Source: Puntigrus tetrazona (taxonomy: Eukaryota > Chordata > Actinopteri > Cypriniformes > Cyprinidae). Taken from it: DNA of 64,000 nt. The translations under genes were made by a program, and so were the position numbers. The notes beneath the pieces are model-generated. The model did no database searches, was not told the DNA's origin, and was given only the letters and a program-made list of their open reading frames with translations. How positions within the stretch are numbered: the first letter of the stretch is position 1; each line of letters opens with the position of its first letter. The stretch spans positions 16,314,039 to 16,378,038 of the forward strand of contig NC_056707.1 in assembly GCF_018831695.1 (NCBI RefSeq). The letters are read 5' to 3'. This document shows, in pieces, positions 1-13,300 of the stretch.

Positions 1-2602
1 ATATATTTTTCCTTGGCATTAACCAATGCTGCTTTAAACTGCTCCAGTATGTCCATATACGAAAACAAAAGAAATTTTAATCAAACACGGCAGCAAACAA
101 TGTGAGCTGGAAGAAGGAATATGATGAAATGCAGTGGAATCTGCCCCTGTTCTGCTCCCATTACAGGCAGCAACCTAATGAGATTAACGGAATGAACACA
201 TCTTTGTAAAACCAAATAAAAGAGGGACAATGGTTTTCTAGTAAAACAACCTATCATTCAGCATCGCTCATATAGCACAGATTGCAAAACTCCAACCTGC
301 AAATAACAAAAGCTTGAAGGAAGCTGCTAACACTGTCAAACGTGAATCACGATCCTCTAATGATTTTGCTCAAAGCTAGATGTGCTCAAGCAAAGGGATT
401 CGGTGATCTTACCCTCTCTCATCTGGGTCAGTGTGTGGGGCTAGCCTCGAATCAAAGCCATGATATTAATTTTACTGATCTCATTACCACACCCTCCCAC
501 ATACTCTCTATAAAACACTATTAAAACATGCCATACTTAGGCATGTTGTTATTGGAACGTTAACACATGCCTTGAGGGGGGTCGAGTGTGGCGTGGAGGG
601 GACCTTTATTACAACATTTTCTCTGGGGCTGGAGTGGACAAAATGAAACGTCAATTCCTGCTGGTTCATGGTCCTTTCAACAGGATCCAGAATCCTGGGG
701 TTTTATGAGACTGGAGTATATAGCCTGATTTTGTGCTCTGTGGGGACTAAATCTGCAGGAAACTAAGACAGAGGCATCTATGGATCAGAGGACAAAGAAA
801 GCTCAAATAAAAAAGATTCTTGAGGACAAATATGCTATATCAAATACCTGGATGTGTGGAAAACGTCTCCTAGGCAAATCACACTAAAGTCTTAAGACTT
901 CAAACACTCTGAATCGTGGTTTTGCCAAACACTGTCAGGTCTAATGCAGCCAAATCTGCTGTGCAGCACACTGCAGGCATAAAACCTTGTTCAGGCTGTT
1001 TGATGATTTGCTCATGCATCAGCAAATCCTCAAATCAGATTGCCTAAAGCCCACCTACCTGGAAGTGAAAGTACTAGAGTAGACACCCTAGTAAATGAAT
1101 ATGGTACAGAGCCAAATTCAGACACTCAAATCCAGCTCTGCGCTTTGGCAAAACTAATAGTGCCCACTCCTAATAGTTGCCCAGGTGCCATCTGCTACAG
1201 CAGGAGCAAACTCAAAACAATGAATAGATTTCAGTTTTTATTTTCTCAAAACATCTGTCCAGAAATACGAGAGAACGCAAAAAAATAAATATAAATGTGT
1301 CTGTTCTGCCATGAAGGCTAAAATAAATTGTAAGTTGGAAGGTAGTAGCAGCTTCTAGTGTTTTTGAGAAACAGACTGGAGGTTGACAAAATAAATATAA
1401 CAGTGAAACATGGCACTGCAGGCTGGTCTCAGTCATCTATCTTGACCTCTTTGTCCTGTGCTATATTAGCAATCTGTGCCGTTTGCCATAACAGCAGATA
1501 AGCAAACATGTGCATACATACACAATTTTTGCACTACATCTTTATTGAGCTTACAGAACTTGGGCCTAGGAGAGAAGTAGCATGCAGTGGAGCAAGATCT
1601 GCTTAATGGACAGCATCCTCTTTCCTCTTTACTTCAAATACCAGTGCATGAGGCCTTGGTGGCTAAATTTAAACAAGAAAGCTGGATTGTTAGAGCAGTG
1701 ATGCTTTTCACAGAGATAGACAAAAAGGATTTCCATTGTGTGTGTGTATGTGGGGCATCATGCATGGAAAGAAATGGAAATCAGTCTGATGGGCAGTAAG
1801 TCCAAGGCCTATAAACAAACTTATAGTACTGCTACAGGCATTTTCTTTGAAAAACAACATAGAGTGTAAATATATCTCTGTAACAACATACGCTGATGCA
1901 AAGCAGATCATGCAAACAAACTTTCCATTATTTGATTGGCTAAATATTTTGTCACTACATTTCATAACGCTCCTAAATATAGTTTCACAGAATCCGCCTG
2001 TAACGCGACATCCTAACCATATATGCTGCTCTGCACAGGAGATAGCCATACATGTACCAAACTGCTCTAATTTACAAACTCTGGAGTACTGGAGTACTAA
2101 TGGGAGCCTCTAATTGCATGGTATTTCGAAATGCATATGCATTATTATCTCTACAGCATCAAAATCAAGGCAAAACACTTGCACATCGGTGGCAGCTGGA
2201 GAAAAACTGGGTTATATAACACAAAAATAAGGAGATTGTATTGGCAACACAATAGTCAACAGCCCTATAAGTACAATCTATGCACCCTGATAAGAGTAAG
2301 ATAACTGTGTTTCCAGTTTAATATAAAAGGTCTCCAGGCCTGTTGATACATGTGCTGTGCCCTTCACCACAGCAAAAAGTCACTAAACTTGTAGCCGTGG
2401 CTTGGGCCAAAGCATTAAATCAGAAAGAACTTTAATCTCTATAGGTGTTAGATCCTCATAGCTTTATCTCTAAAATTGTCCCATTTCTTATTATTTGGGG
2501 TTTTGAATGCAGATGTACTTGCAACATGAGATGTACACTTACTACAAAATGTGGTTCAACTAAGTACTCATCACTAAAAACACCTATTTTATATTATATA
2601 TA

Positions 2603-2645
<43 letters not shown>

Positions 2646-3559
2646 AAGAAAAGAAGTATAATTGGTATGGGACTGATATTTATTAATCAACTTATTATTT
2701 TCGATATTGAGTCGCGATAACAATAATGTACAAATAATATAGCAAAATGTGAATACATATAAAATACTCGTAATGTGCCACGCTTATTTGGTAGGAAAAT
2801 GCTTAATTTAGGAATTATTATGTTTTTCAGAAGATGAAAGAAAAAATATTAAAAATCTGGTTGATTAAAGCATTTTCTGAAAAAAAAAAAAAAACAGCGC
2901 ACTGCTATATACAAGTACAAAGTAAATATCAGCCTAACACCCTGCTGAAATGTAGTGAGCAAAATTACAGCACATTGGGAGAAAAATTAATGCCCCATTT
3001 TAGGCCCATTGTAGCGTTTTTAAAATTAACCAACTCATTATGATAGACAGAACCTGGGAAGGAGTTACAAAACCTCAATTGATCAGTGTAAAAGACATGC
3101 AGTGGCCAAAAACGATGACTCAAGCCAATATAACCTGCTGCCAAACTAGCATGACTGCAATCACAAACGTGACATTTCTGGATACAACACCTAATCTAAA
3201 CGCCAGGGGTGATACGTAGACATATCCCTAACAATGCACACGGACCTCGATCACGATTCATCACAGTCCTTTGCAGTAGATATCATCAGTGCTGATACAG
3301 CAATAAATGTGGCTAATGCAGACTCCGCTCCGGTCCTGCACTACACCAGCTGTGAATGGCATCTACCTGCATGAATGCTGCGAAAGTACTGCATCTCTCA
3401 CACACGCTGACCCCCATTCCTTCCCTGCTTCTAGACATATACTTTTTGCAGTTTTGAAGAAAGACACTGTGTGTAACTGTCAGATATGTTCGACAGCAGC
3501 ACTGCACCACGATAGCCTAAAATGCAGCGGGACAACCTGACGCACATCAGACACAAAAT
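1..3559. other. Noncoding, presumably CASK intron 5
   Basis: AT-rich sequence with no coding exon that I can recognise. It contains a TG microsatellite (2608-2643) and A-runs. The short open frames here show no domain. If CASK continues to the left, this is part of its fifth intron. Confidence 0.5.
2608..2643. repeat. (TG)n microsatellite
   Basis: About 18 uninterrupted TG units. Confidence 0.97.
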
Positions 3560-4330
3560 GCAAAAAGACTTTGGCCTGAGTGCCAGGATGCACGTTCGCC
3601 CGTGTAATAATGCAAGTGCTTGATCAAACCGCGATAATTTACATTTGCTGCCAAATGACTCGCACAGCCTTGGTAAACATCTCTTCAAGAGCACGTCGTC
3701 GCGGCTATAGTTCAACAAGATCGGGGAACCCACTCTTGGCCAAAAATCCGTCCAAACGTAGTGGAATATATCAGCGGATTACGGCGTGGATACTCAGAGT
3801 ACCGTGGAACGTGCGGCGTAGTGAATCGCTGACAGCCTGACGCTGCTGCTGCTCCAATTCCGACAAACAAGAAATGATTGATTCCTCGTCGGTTTGATTG
3901 AAAGAAAAAAATATCCGTTGGTGTCTGAATATGAACGGTGGATAGCAGTGAGCGCCTGGTCCGCTCTTGACTCACTCTGCCCCACCTCCTCCTCCTCTCC
4001 CGGCCCTGCATCCCGCCGCCACCGGAGGCTGTGAGGTAACTGGAACGTTAAAACAACTCCCAAAAATAATCGCCGTTGGGGTTACGGAACTGGCGTGGCT
4101 AAGTCGACTCAAACGCCAACCAACTAACCTGATTCCGTCGAGGCCAAAAAGAACTACACGCCGTTTCTGGGTTATAAAATGTAGGGCTGCTATTGAAGCG
4201 CGTTCAGTTCATTATTCGACTTCCATTCACTCCACGCGCAGGGCTACTCTTCCGCTGAGACGCGCGAGGCTTTTCCCTTGCTCGCCGCCGTTGCTCCAGT
4301 TCCCCTCACAACTCCAGCGCTGCTGCTTTC
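3560..4330. promoter_or_regulatory. CpG-rich, promoter-like block
   Basis: This stretch is much richer in G+C and in CG dinucleotides than its surroundings (for example GTCGTCGCGGC near 3695, and CGCGCGAGG and CGCCGCCG near 4260-4290). It also lacks simple repeats. A TATAAA (4173-4178, plus strand) precedes further CpG-rich sequence that could be a 5' UTR, and GAGGTAACT at about 4033 resembles a plus-strand splice donor. Open frames here (such as 3967-4374) are probably only a by-product of high GC. It could be the promoter of a gene running out of the window, of a noncoding RNA, or an alternative CASK or GPR transcript start. Direction is undecided. Confidence 0.55.
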
Positions 4331-4782
4331 AGCTAGCTCACAAAACCCAAACTCCTCCCACCTGCAAGTTATGAAACTAGATTGTCCCCTCACTTGCAAT
4401 GGCTCTGACAGGACTTTTGTATTCCGGAATTCCTGTATAACTCCTGGTACGCCATGGCTTGAGCCTAAATGTCGACCAGGCGTCTCAAAATTTATCAGCC
4501 AAACTGATGTGCTCTCTTAACACGTAACAGAAAGTGCCAGATTGTAAAGCTTTTGAAACCTTTATTTTTACCTCTTTCATTTTTACCCTTTATTCTTGAC
4601 TCTATTTGTTAGCATATACCATAATACAGAAAATGTAATCCTAAATCTAATTTAATAATAAAAGAGAAATGAATTTGAAGAGCTTCAAATGATATTTTAA
4701 TCTTAACTTGTACTTTATTAAGCATATTATTTATTGTATACAGTTTAGTATTACTAAAGCATAGTTGTACATTAAAACCCTC

Positions 4783-4804
4783 AATAATAATAATAATAAT
4801 AATA
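4783..4804. repeat. (TAA)n microsatellite
   Basis: About seven TAA units in a very AT-rich stretch. Confidence 0.9.
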
Positions 4805-5355
4805 ACAATTTGATTATATTATAAAACTATTGCAAAATATATAATCCAAATAAGTATTATTCATTCATTTACTTTGTATACTGCATCATTTTACATTTTT
4901 ATAATTAAATACAGCCATAAAATAAAAATGTACGTAAATAAAGAGAAAGGCTAAAGATATTATAAAAATATAAGTTATGTTGCGAAAGTACTAAGTTATA
5001 TTTGTATCCAATATAAGCATGCTGATTATGCTGGCAATGAAGGAAAACTGAAGCGCATTACTCTGGGTCCATTCGCACTTTTACATTAGTGCCTTTGAAT
5101 TATCAAAATGGGATTTCTGTAGCTGATGATTGGTGGGATACACTTGAGCTTAATTGGATTTTGCACACTGGAGCCCATTCATTCAGTCTAGAGATCATCT
5201 TAGTCACTTCTCATTGTAAATTTATAGTCTGAGTCCTTAAAAAAACAGCTGAATCATAGCTCTCATTGATGTTGGATATAAAGGCAGCTGGACTTAGCTG
5301 CAGTTTTTCTCAAAGATTTATACTACTTAATCTACACACTGGACACACATGCACG

Positions 5356-5358
<3 letters not shown>

Positions 5359-5387
<29 letters not shown>
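5359..5387. repeat. (AC)n microsatellite
   Basis: About 14 AC units. Confidence 0.97.
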
Positions 5388-6111
5388 ACACAACTACATG
5401 ACTGCATGTATTTTTCTATCTCCAAATGCTAAACTGTTACTTACTTTTTTACTACAGGACATTGTTATAAAAGTTTGAAATTATTATACATTAGTTTGAC
5501 AACACTAAACAGGCAGCTGATTTTCAAACAATGCATTTCAGGAACTGAACTTGGTGCTGACACTTTGTATCCTCAGGTGCATTTGATATCCTTCCTGGCC
5601 AATGGCAGCAGGTGAATGCAGAGAGTGACATTGTGTAAAAGTGGAGGCAGGTTTTATCTGAGCCCTGGGTGACTTTGCAACGGCAGGCATGCAAGATCTG
5701 CATCTCAATAGCTGTCTTCTCTACACACAATCAGATCAAGACCTCTCTCTTCTTGCCTATTTCAATCACTGGTTTTGTTATGCTTGTAAAACTTTATAAA
5801 CACAAGCAGACTGTCGCTAGCTTCAAAATTCATCTGGGGCAAGGCTCTGAGAAATTGGAAGATTAAATCTATTTCAGCTATGTACATGAGTCCTCTATCT
5901 GCAATATTATGTCCATGTGAAGTATCTGAAGTTATCTGATGTTTGACATATTTAAGCTCTCATTCCGATGGCAACTCATCTACTGCAGAGGATCTATCGT
6001 GAGCAAATATTATAAAGCTAAATTCTCCAAATTTGTTCTTGATGGGTGTACACAAACTTGTCTGCATTTTTTATAAATGAGGATAATCTGGCATTTTCAG
6101 AACTGTTCTTT

Positions 6112-6355
6112 AAAGGGCTACTCCAGCCTGAAAATCTAATTTTTATGCTCGTGAATCACTTTTATTGGTGAATCCTCATGACATTTCAAACCTGTAAAAG
6201 TTTGTTCGTCAGAATGGCACCCTAAGATATCATGATGAAAATCAGAGGCTTGGTGACAGTACCAATGATAAGCTACAACCACACAAAGTTCCAGAAAAGT
6301 ATAAAAGACATCATCAGAAAACTCCATCTGCCAAGCCATTGTTCAACCATACATG
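6112..6355. repeat. Fragment of a cyprinid dispersed repeat
   Basis: The text runs AAAGGGCTACTCCAGCCTG, then GTGAATCAC, CATTTCAAACCTGTAAAAG, TTTGTTCGTC, TAAGATAT, GAGGCTTGGTGACAG, GTTCCAGAAAAGTAT, ACATCATCAGAAAACTCCA and TGGTTCAACC-like words in order. I know this word order from a repeat dispersed in cyprinid genomes (a nonautonomous DNA element, from memory). The copy is diverged and lacks a clear second end. Confidence 0.6.
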
Positions 6356-6487
6356 ACAAAGCAAAAGAGAATACTTTGTAAAGAAATATGGTGACTCTAC
6401 TCAAAATGTGTGCCTGCATCTTAACTCATCTGGCACACAATAGCCGTGGAAAACACGCACGGATGACGACGCGACGCAATGCATAAT

Positions 6488-6511
6488 ACACACACACACA
6501 CACACACACAC
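6488..6511. repeat. (CA)n microsatellite
   Basis: About 12 CA units. Confidence 0.95.
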
Positions 6512-9500
6512 CTGAAGCAGGTACCCAGGAGTAAAGTTTGGGGTTCAACTCAACAAGGGTCCCACCTCAGTCATGGTTTCCGAAGGTTATGGAGAGTGGG
6601 CTGACAGCTGGCCCTTCCTACATACAACTTCCTCTCTGCCTGACTCAACTGTTTCCTAGACTTGACTGCCCCCAAACATTCTTTTTAAGAGCTAAAAATC
6701 TTTTTATTAGGTTTCTTTATTTTAAATTGTGATTTGTATTTGTGTTTTGTCATGTGGGTGGAGCAGGTGGATATTTCATCTACCGTGCTCTCCTGCTCTG
6801 AGGCGTGTAGAGGGGCAGTGCAGGAGCGCCTCTCTTCTCTGCTGACCATTGTAGGTCAGGCTTATCTGTATGTTAGCATTCACATAATTTTAAAGAGAAT
6901 GCAAAGAATAGGAACACATGGGAGGTATCTCTTCTATTTGGCTCTCTAGCTGGGTAGACTGTGATGTCAGTATTATATTGCCCAGGAGGGATAAGGTTTA
7001 TATTGTAAAGGTTATATGTCAGATTTAATGTCCTTTATACTTTTTAGACCTTGAGCAGGTTATTTCTTTCTGAGGATGGCGAATGTGTAATGTCTTCTAT
7101 TAGTGAAGATCTCTTAATTGCTAGAATAAAGGTCTATATAGAATTTGGCAAGGAGTAACTGATGCCTTCATTCTACTTATGTGGTTGCAGTAACACACAT
7201 TAGTGTGCTAAAGAACATTTTAGCTATGCATATGTGTGGTCTTTGCATAGAATAAATGAGAAATGAAGTGCTAAAATCTAGCTATTAAGTCTATTTATTT
7301 TGCTATCTTTAATGATGCACAACAAATTATATGTGCTATTTGGATTAAATACAATTTCTTTTAATAAACATTTGAGATCAGATGATCCTCTTAAGGCTAA
7401 AGACCGCCATACCTTATAATTAAACTGTCTTCTGTGTTCTTCCTGCTTTGTCTCTCTCATTATTTCTCTCTGACAGCTGAAACAGATCTATCAGAGCAAA
7501 CACATCACTTAAAACTACAGGAATGATCAGCAATTTGTGATGAAAGTTAATTTGTGACATGCAAAAGATATCATTAGAAAGATTGCCTTCAAGCAGCAGT
7601 TAACTTAATAAATTGTTACTTTGATACAAGTGTTTGCAGGAAAAGCAACTCAACTATGAGTCTCTGTTAGGCAATTTGAGGCTAATTGTATTGCTGTAAT
7701 TGGAGTTACATAGCTAGTTAATTAAATCTAATGCTATCTCTGAGAGTAGCCAGCAGCAAAGCCACAACTCACAAGTCTTTGGCTGTTATTCCGGTGAATG
7801 CATGCCAAAGACGTGTCTCATTGCTGGTCTGCATTTTTCATCCATCTGTCCAGGAGTGAGCTGCTTCATTGGCAGAGAGCTCAAATAGAGAAAGGCCTGC
7901 ATGTACCTGAGGCAAATGCATATTTAAAAATATATACAGTATATGCTGTTTGAAAAATACATCTCCTCCAACCTTGGATCTCAATCTGTGGTGTTGATTA
8001 TGCCACTACTAGTGGTATTTATCTAAAGTATTTTGTATATCTAAGCTAAATTATAAGGTTCAGTTTTTTTTTATTCTACTGACTAATTTTTGTTCTTCTA
8101 TTCATTTCATTTAGATTACATTGTCCTACTCTTTAGTTTTCTAGTTTGTAAATTATTTTTGAAATAGGATTGAGTTAAAAATAAACTCTGTAATGCGGTA
8201 TGTAAATGGTCCATCATCTTCTCAACATTCACTGGTTAGCATAAAAAAGGAGCGCTTGAGGCCTAGAAGATGATCACAACAGGGAAAACAGGGTCCTCAG
8301 TCAGCCACAGTGGGAAGACTCCACTGACTTCTCACGAGCCAGGTCGCACCTCCCAAGAGAAACACCCACAATGTGGGATCTCTGAATTAAGACCTAAACC
8401 ATTCTGATATATTTCAATATGTTCAGCCAACTATGCAGCAAATAAAAAGTGGCCATGAAAGCAGCAGTCTCCATTGTTACATCTGAACACCTCTAAACCA
8501 GTATGTTTATTGGTCTTATCTAGAATTACTGGGGTGGTAGAAAAAATGTGGAAGAAGTTTATAACTGCATGTGTCTCATACATACCAAAGTCAAATTAGT
8601 CTCCAGGGAGGCAAGGAAGACTCTCTTTTCTGAAAGGGGCTTTGTATATCACGCCGGCGAGTGGCAAGAAGGCCTTGTAATGTTTTTACATTGTCATAAG
8701 GGATTGTTTCACACTGTGGACTGCCCTAAGTGTATGTTTCTAGCTGGTTTCTTACTATCACCTGAAGGAGACTGATTACGATCTGATTAAACCAGCCTCC
8801 AGTAGACTCCAAAGACAGGGATTGGGGAAATGCTACACCTTCTTATTATGCTCAATTCTCAGCTGCCCTAAGAAATAAATACTCAGAGCTAATTTAAAAG
8901 ACAGGCATTTGGCTTTTTTTCAGACTTGATTTTGATGGACCACTGCACACGGTTGAAGGGAGAAATGGAAAACAAACCTCAAAGCCCCATTATGCCCTCA
9001 TGTATAATGAAGATATTGCAACAATTATTAGTAATAGAGTGATTTTTAACTGCACGAGATAGCTCAACATGCCTCCATTTGCTATGGAAATTCTGCAGCC
9101 TCTGTCTGACGGGCTCAATAATCTTTCATTCTCATTTAGGCAAATGAACTTCTGGGGAGAATATCACGCTTTACCATCATTCTCTGATCTTTACCCCTTA
9201 CAGCTGATCTGCTACCATCGTTAGGAATGTATCTAGATGGGAATGTGTGTCTGAGGATCTGTGGGGCTGCCATTTAGACTTTGAGTTCAAAATTGAAAAT
9301 ATTTATTACAAAATATTTTGTTTAGTTCACTTTATATATTCTGTTGTTTATCAGTTGTGCTTAAAATACATTTAGCTCAAAATATATTACCCATCGTGAT
9401 TTTTATCGTAGAGTGACATGATGACTTGTTTGGTTTTCATTTGAACAACCACATTTGAGTTGTTATATAATTTGAATTCGAATATAATTTGAATTGAACT

Positions 9501-10236
9501 GAATTTGCCTTTTGTCTTGAAAATGTTTGCACTGGAGTTGTAACCTGTGTTAGGAGCATCGCCATGGAGCTCCTCTACGCATGCTGTCTACCAAAATGAT
9601 TCTTGAATTTCAGATCTTAGCTACCTGTAAATAAATCTGTGACAAACTGAATTAATATAGTATTCAAAATAAAATCATTTAATACAAATTTTAGATAGTT
9701 TAGGTAAACATAATTAGTTAGACTTCCAAATGCATAATAATAAAGATCAGACTCACTACTGTACTTTGGTTTAGCCTTTAGACTGTGAGTAGGATGAATA
9801 AAATATCAGATAATGACCACAGTGAACACACTCATATCCTATGAGATGTTTTGTATTGAATAAGAGTGATAGTCCTGCATCAGGATTACCTGCCTCAGGA
9901 TGAAATAGTCCCAGGCCTGTGACCTAGAGGGGTAAATTCATTAGATCACAATGAGATTATGATCACTTCTGCATGCCTAGGGTCCTAGGGGAGGGACTAA
10001 TCTGATATGGTACTATCAGCCTCCCACATGTAGATTTTTCACAAACAACATGCACCACACTGGATAATGTAATTCATTTCCACCTTACAGGTTGTAACAT
10101 TGTTAAACCTCTGCAGAAAATTTAGAAGCTAAGTGCACAGTACAAAAACTCTGAAGAACAACAAATAGGCCTGAAAGGGGACTGCACCATGATAATTCAT
10201 TGATCCAACTCCTGGCCCAAGGGTTGAATCAATGAG

Positions 10237-10336
10237 NNNNNNNNNNNNNNNNNNNNNNNNNNNNNNNNNNNNNNNNNNNNNNNNNNNNNNNNNNNNNNNN
10301 NNNNNNNNNNNNNNNNNNNNNNNNNNNNNNNNNNNN
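10237..10336. other. Assembly gap (100 N)
   Basis: Exactly 100 N bases, the usual placeholder for a gap of unknown size. A missing exon could sit here. Confidence 0.99.
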
Positions 10337-13300
10337 TTACCAAATGATCACACAAAAATAGTTAATTAACATAGTAAAGTTAAAAAGAAGTTAGTTAACA
10401 TGCTTTTTAACATTATTTACTGCATCATGAACTAACAAATAACATTTTTAAAGCTTTTTTATTAATCAAGGTTAATAAAATAACTTAAAAACACAGAAAA
10501 ATTTGTCTATATGTATAATTGTTCATTCTTATTATATGTTCATTACATATGATCTCATTTTAATTTCTACAGTTTGAATAGTTACAAAATTCTGTATTAA
10601 AATTTGAAAAAACAAAAACCATTAACCAATTATAATGAATGCAGTAAAATAATCGTTTACTGTTAGTTCATGAAATCTAAGGCATTGACTAATGTTAACA
10701 AACTAAACCTTATTATAAAGTGTTAGTTAACCATACTCCATTTAACTGTTGTAGCTGTGTTTTCATTGCTTCCATGCATGCATGCGTTTATTATCAGTAA
10801 GCTCTAAAATGCTCACATGAATACATGCTAGTTTCTTTTGTCACTTTTTTCTATAGACCCAAACACATTTTATATACTGCAGTTATATATAGGATCATCT
10901 GTAATAAATATATATACTGTGTATAGTGTGTAAAAAAACCTATTAAACTTATACAAGAACTGTAACAGCAATTTAACTGATACGATGCCTGATATATTAT
11001 GTTTGACATCATATTATAGAGAAAACCAAGAGGTTAATCCGTAGAAAGAGCAGCACAGAACTGGTACCTCCTAGTGGTGAAACATCTTCTCATTCAAATG
11101 AGCAGGTTGCTCATAAGAGAGAGCTTAATACGTAACAGAAAAAACCACTGGCAGACAAATGGTGTAGTCACTGAAAATATTTAAATGCATACGCAAAAGA
11201 TTAGTCATTTTAGGTCAGTTTTATTTACTATATATTAATAGTTTAATTATCAGTTCATTAAATATACAACATTGCTAAAAATGATACTATTAAATTTCTA
11301 AACAAATGCCCGAAGCTTGGTGCAAACTGTGCCACTGAAAATGAAATGTTTTCAGGATGTGGTTGAAAGTGCAAGCGCACAGGATTCCGGTATGTGGTGC
11401 ACACCACATCTAAAAAAGAGTTTACATACCGCACAACATTCTACCAAGTAAAACGTCATCAATATGACTGCGAAAGAATAATTTAAGCATCATGTCATAT
11501 GCAAGGAACTTTACAATCAATTTGTACCGAATGAAATGGTATAGTCTGCAATCAAAGCTGTACAGTTTCTTACTGCACTTATCTTGCTCTGCAGCTATGC
11601 TTTTTACCTTCATACGTTATCATCACGTAAGTTAGCAGGATTGGCAATAATATTTACAGCCTAGTCAGATTGTTGATTAATTTGCGGGACATCATTTTAT
11701 GTTATTGGCGAGTAAGAGTAGAAGCACTGTTATTTGTGATTAGTTTTATCAACTGCAGCCCTTTAAAGATTTGTTGTGGTAGGTCTGTGTTGTTTAGATA
11801 CAACCCCTTCTTAATGCTTGATGGTCCCATCACGTATAGTTTTCACCCATTATTCTTTTTCTCTGATGCAATCCTGCCATGCTTTGTGTCCACAATCATA
11901 ACCATAAAGACTGCTTTTAGTAAAACATCAAACAATTGGGCGTCAAAGGTTAAAACAACAGGATTCTTTAACTAACAGAAAGCCCCAAATAACAGCATTT
12001 ATTTGAAACAGAAATGTTCTCTTTAACACTACAAATTTCTAATGTTTCTCTATAATAATTTTATTCAATTTAGTGAATCCTTGCTCTCAAATAGCCCAAA
12101 CATTTGAATTACCTATAATGGTTTCACAATAATATTAAGAAACAAAAACTGGATTTTTCATTATTTGTGAAGAAAGCAGTTATAGAAAGAAATGAGCAGA
12201 TCCGTATGTTAGAATGACAAAGCTGTTCAGAAGATCAGACAAGCCGCCTGCAAGCACACTGGCAATTCCTCAAATTGAATAAATATGCATCTATATTCAA
12301 TTACATGAAGATTGTTTAAATTGTGACTAAAAGTTATTATTTTTTAAAGCCCAATGGATGCTAAAAACAAAGGCTTCAAATTGTACTGTAATGTTGAATG
12401 GATGTAATTAATGGCTTATAAAACAGAGAGGTAGAAAATGTGTCTTGCAAAGATATCTGCTTAATGATGAAATGTGAAATTCTATTTTTGTGTTTATTTA
12501 TTTGGAAACCCAGGTTTTTTGAGCATAAGAGACTTTCAGAAATATTAAAAAAAGCTTAATGATCCCAATTTTTGACCTGTGACTGGTGGTTCAGTGTGTT
12601 TTTCCTTATTCACTACGCTTTGGGGTCCAAATGTCCTCATACATCAGAGTATCATCAGTAAATTGTAAGCCAAATAAATCAAAAGCATATAAATCATAAA
12701 AAGAATGAAAAATCTAAAAAACTGTCTTTTATACAGTAGAAAAAAAAACATAACGTCAATGGAAATGTCCCACCCAAATAAACAATAATATTTTTGTATT
12801 AATATTTATATTAAGTAAATTTAGTGTATGTACAGCACAAATATATATAAAAAGTCAAGAGCAAAATGAGCCTAATTTACATTCAAAGATGAGAAGCTTT
12901 CTTTGTTTTCTACTTTCTTCTTTCTGTACTTCAGTTGCACATACATGATAATAAATCCTGAAGAAAGTCATAAAACCATGTCTTGCTCTTGCTCTCTATC
13001 TGCTTTAGCCATTCTGGGGCCTTCCAGCCAACGGAATAGTCTTGGTGGATCTCTGGAGATCAGAGAGGACACCCACTGTCATCTTTACTTTAGACATAAT
13101 CATATCAGACCTGCTGATGTCGTGCAGTTTTTCTTCAGAATAGCTCTACTACAAAGAATAATGCGACAACTGGCAATCTGGAGCTCCAGCTTGCAATGCA
13201 GCAGAGCTAATCATTTTTTCATGCTTCTACATAAACCTCTATTGGCAACATGTGCTTCCTTTTGTGGACCAGCATTAATCGCTATACCACAGTAGTAAAA

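Larger units (their letters stand above)
4331..10236. other. Noncoding stretch between CpG block and assembly gap
   Basis: AT-rich. It holds a TAA run (4783-4804), two CA microsatellites (5359-5387, 6488-6511) and a dispersed-repeat fragment at 6112-6355. No open frame longer than about 75 codons, and none with recognisable motifs. CASK exon 6 was looked for on the minus strand and not found. Confidence 0.6.

Noticed and set aside
3967..4374. 135-codon plus-strand open frame in the CpG-rich block
   Set aside because: High GC lowers stop frequency. The peptide is proline-, arginine- and threonine-rich with no domain, and several frames overlap here on both strands.
12903..13295. 130-codon plus-strand frame
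   Set aside because: No recognisable domain, starts in AT-rich text, and overlaps minus-strand segments that look more protein-like.
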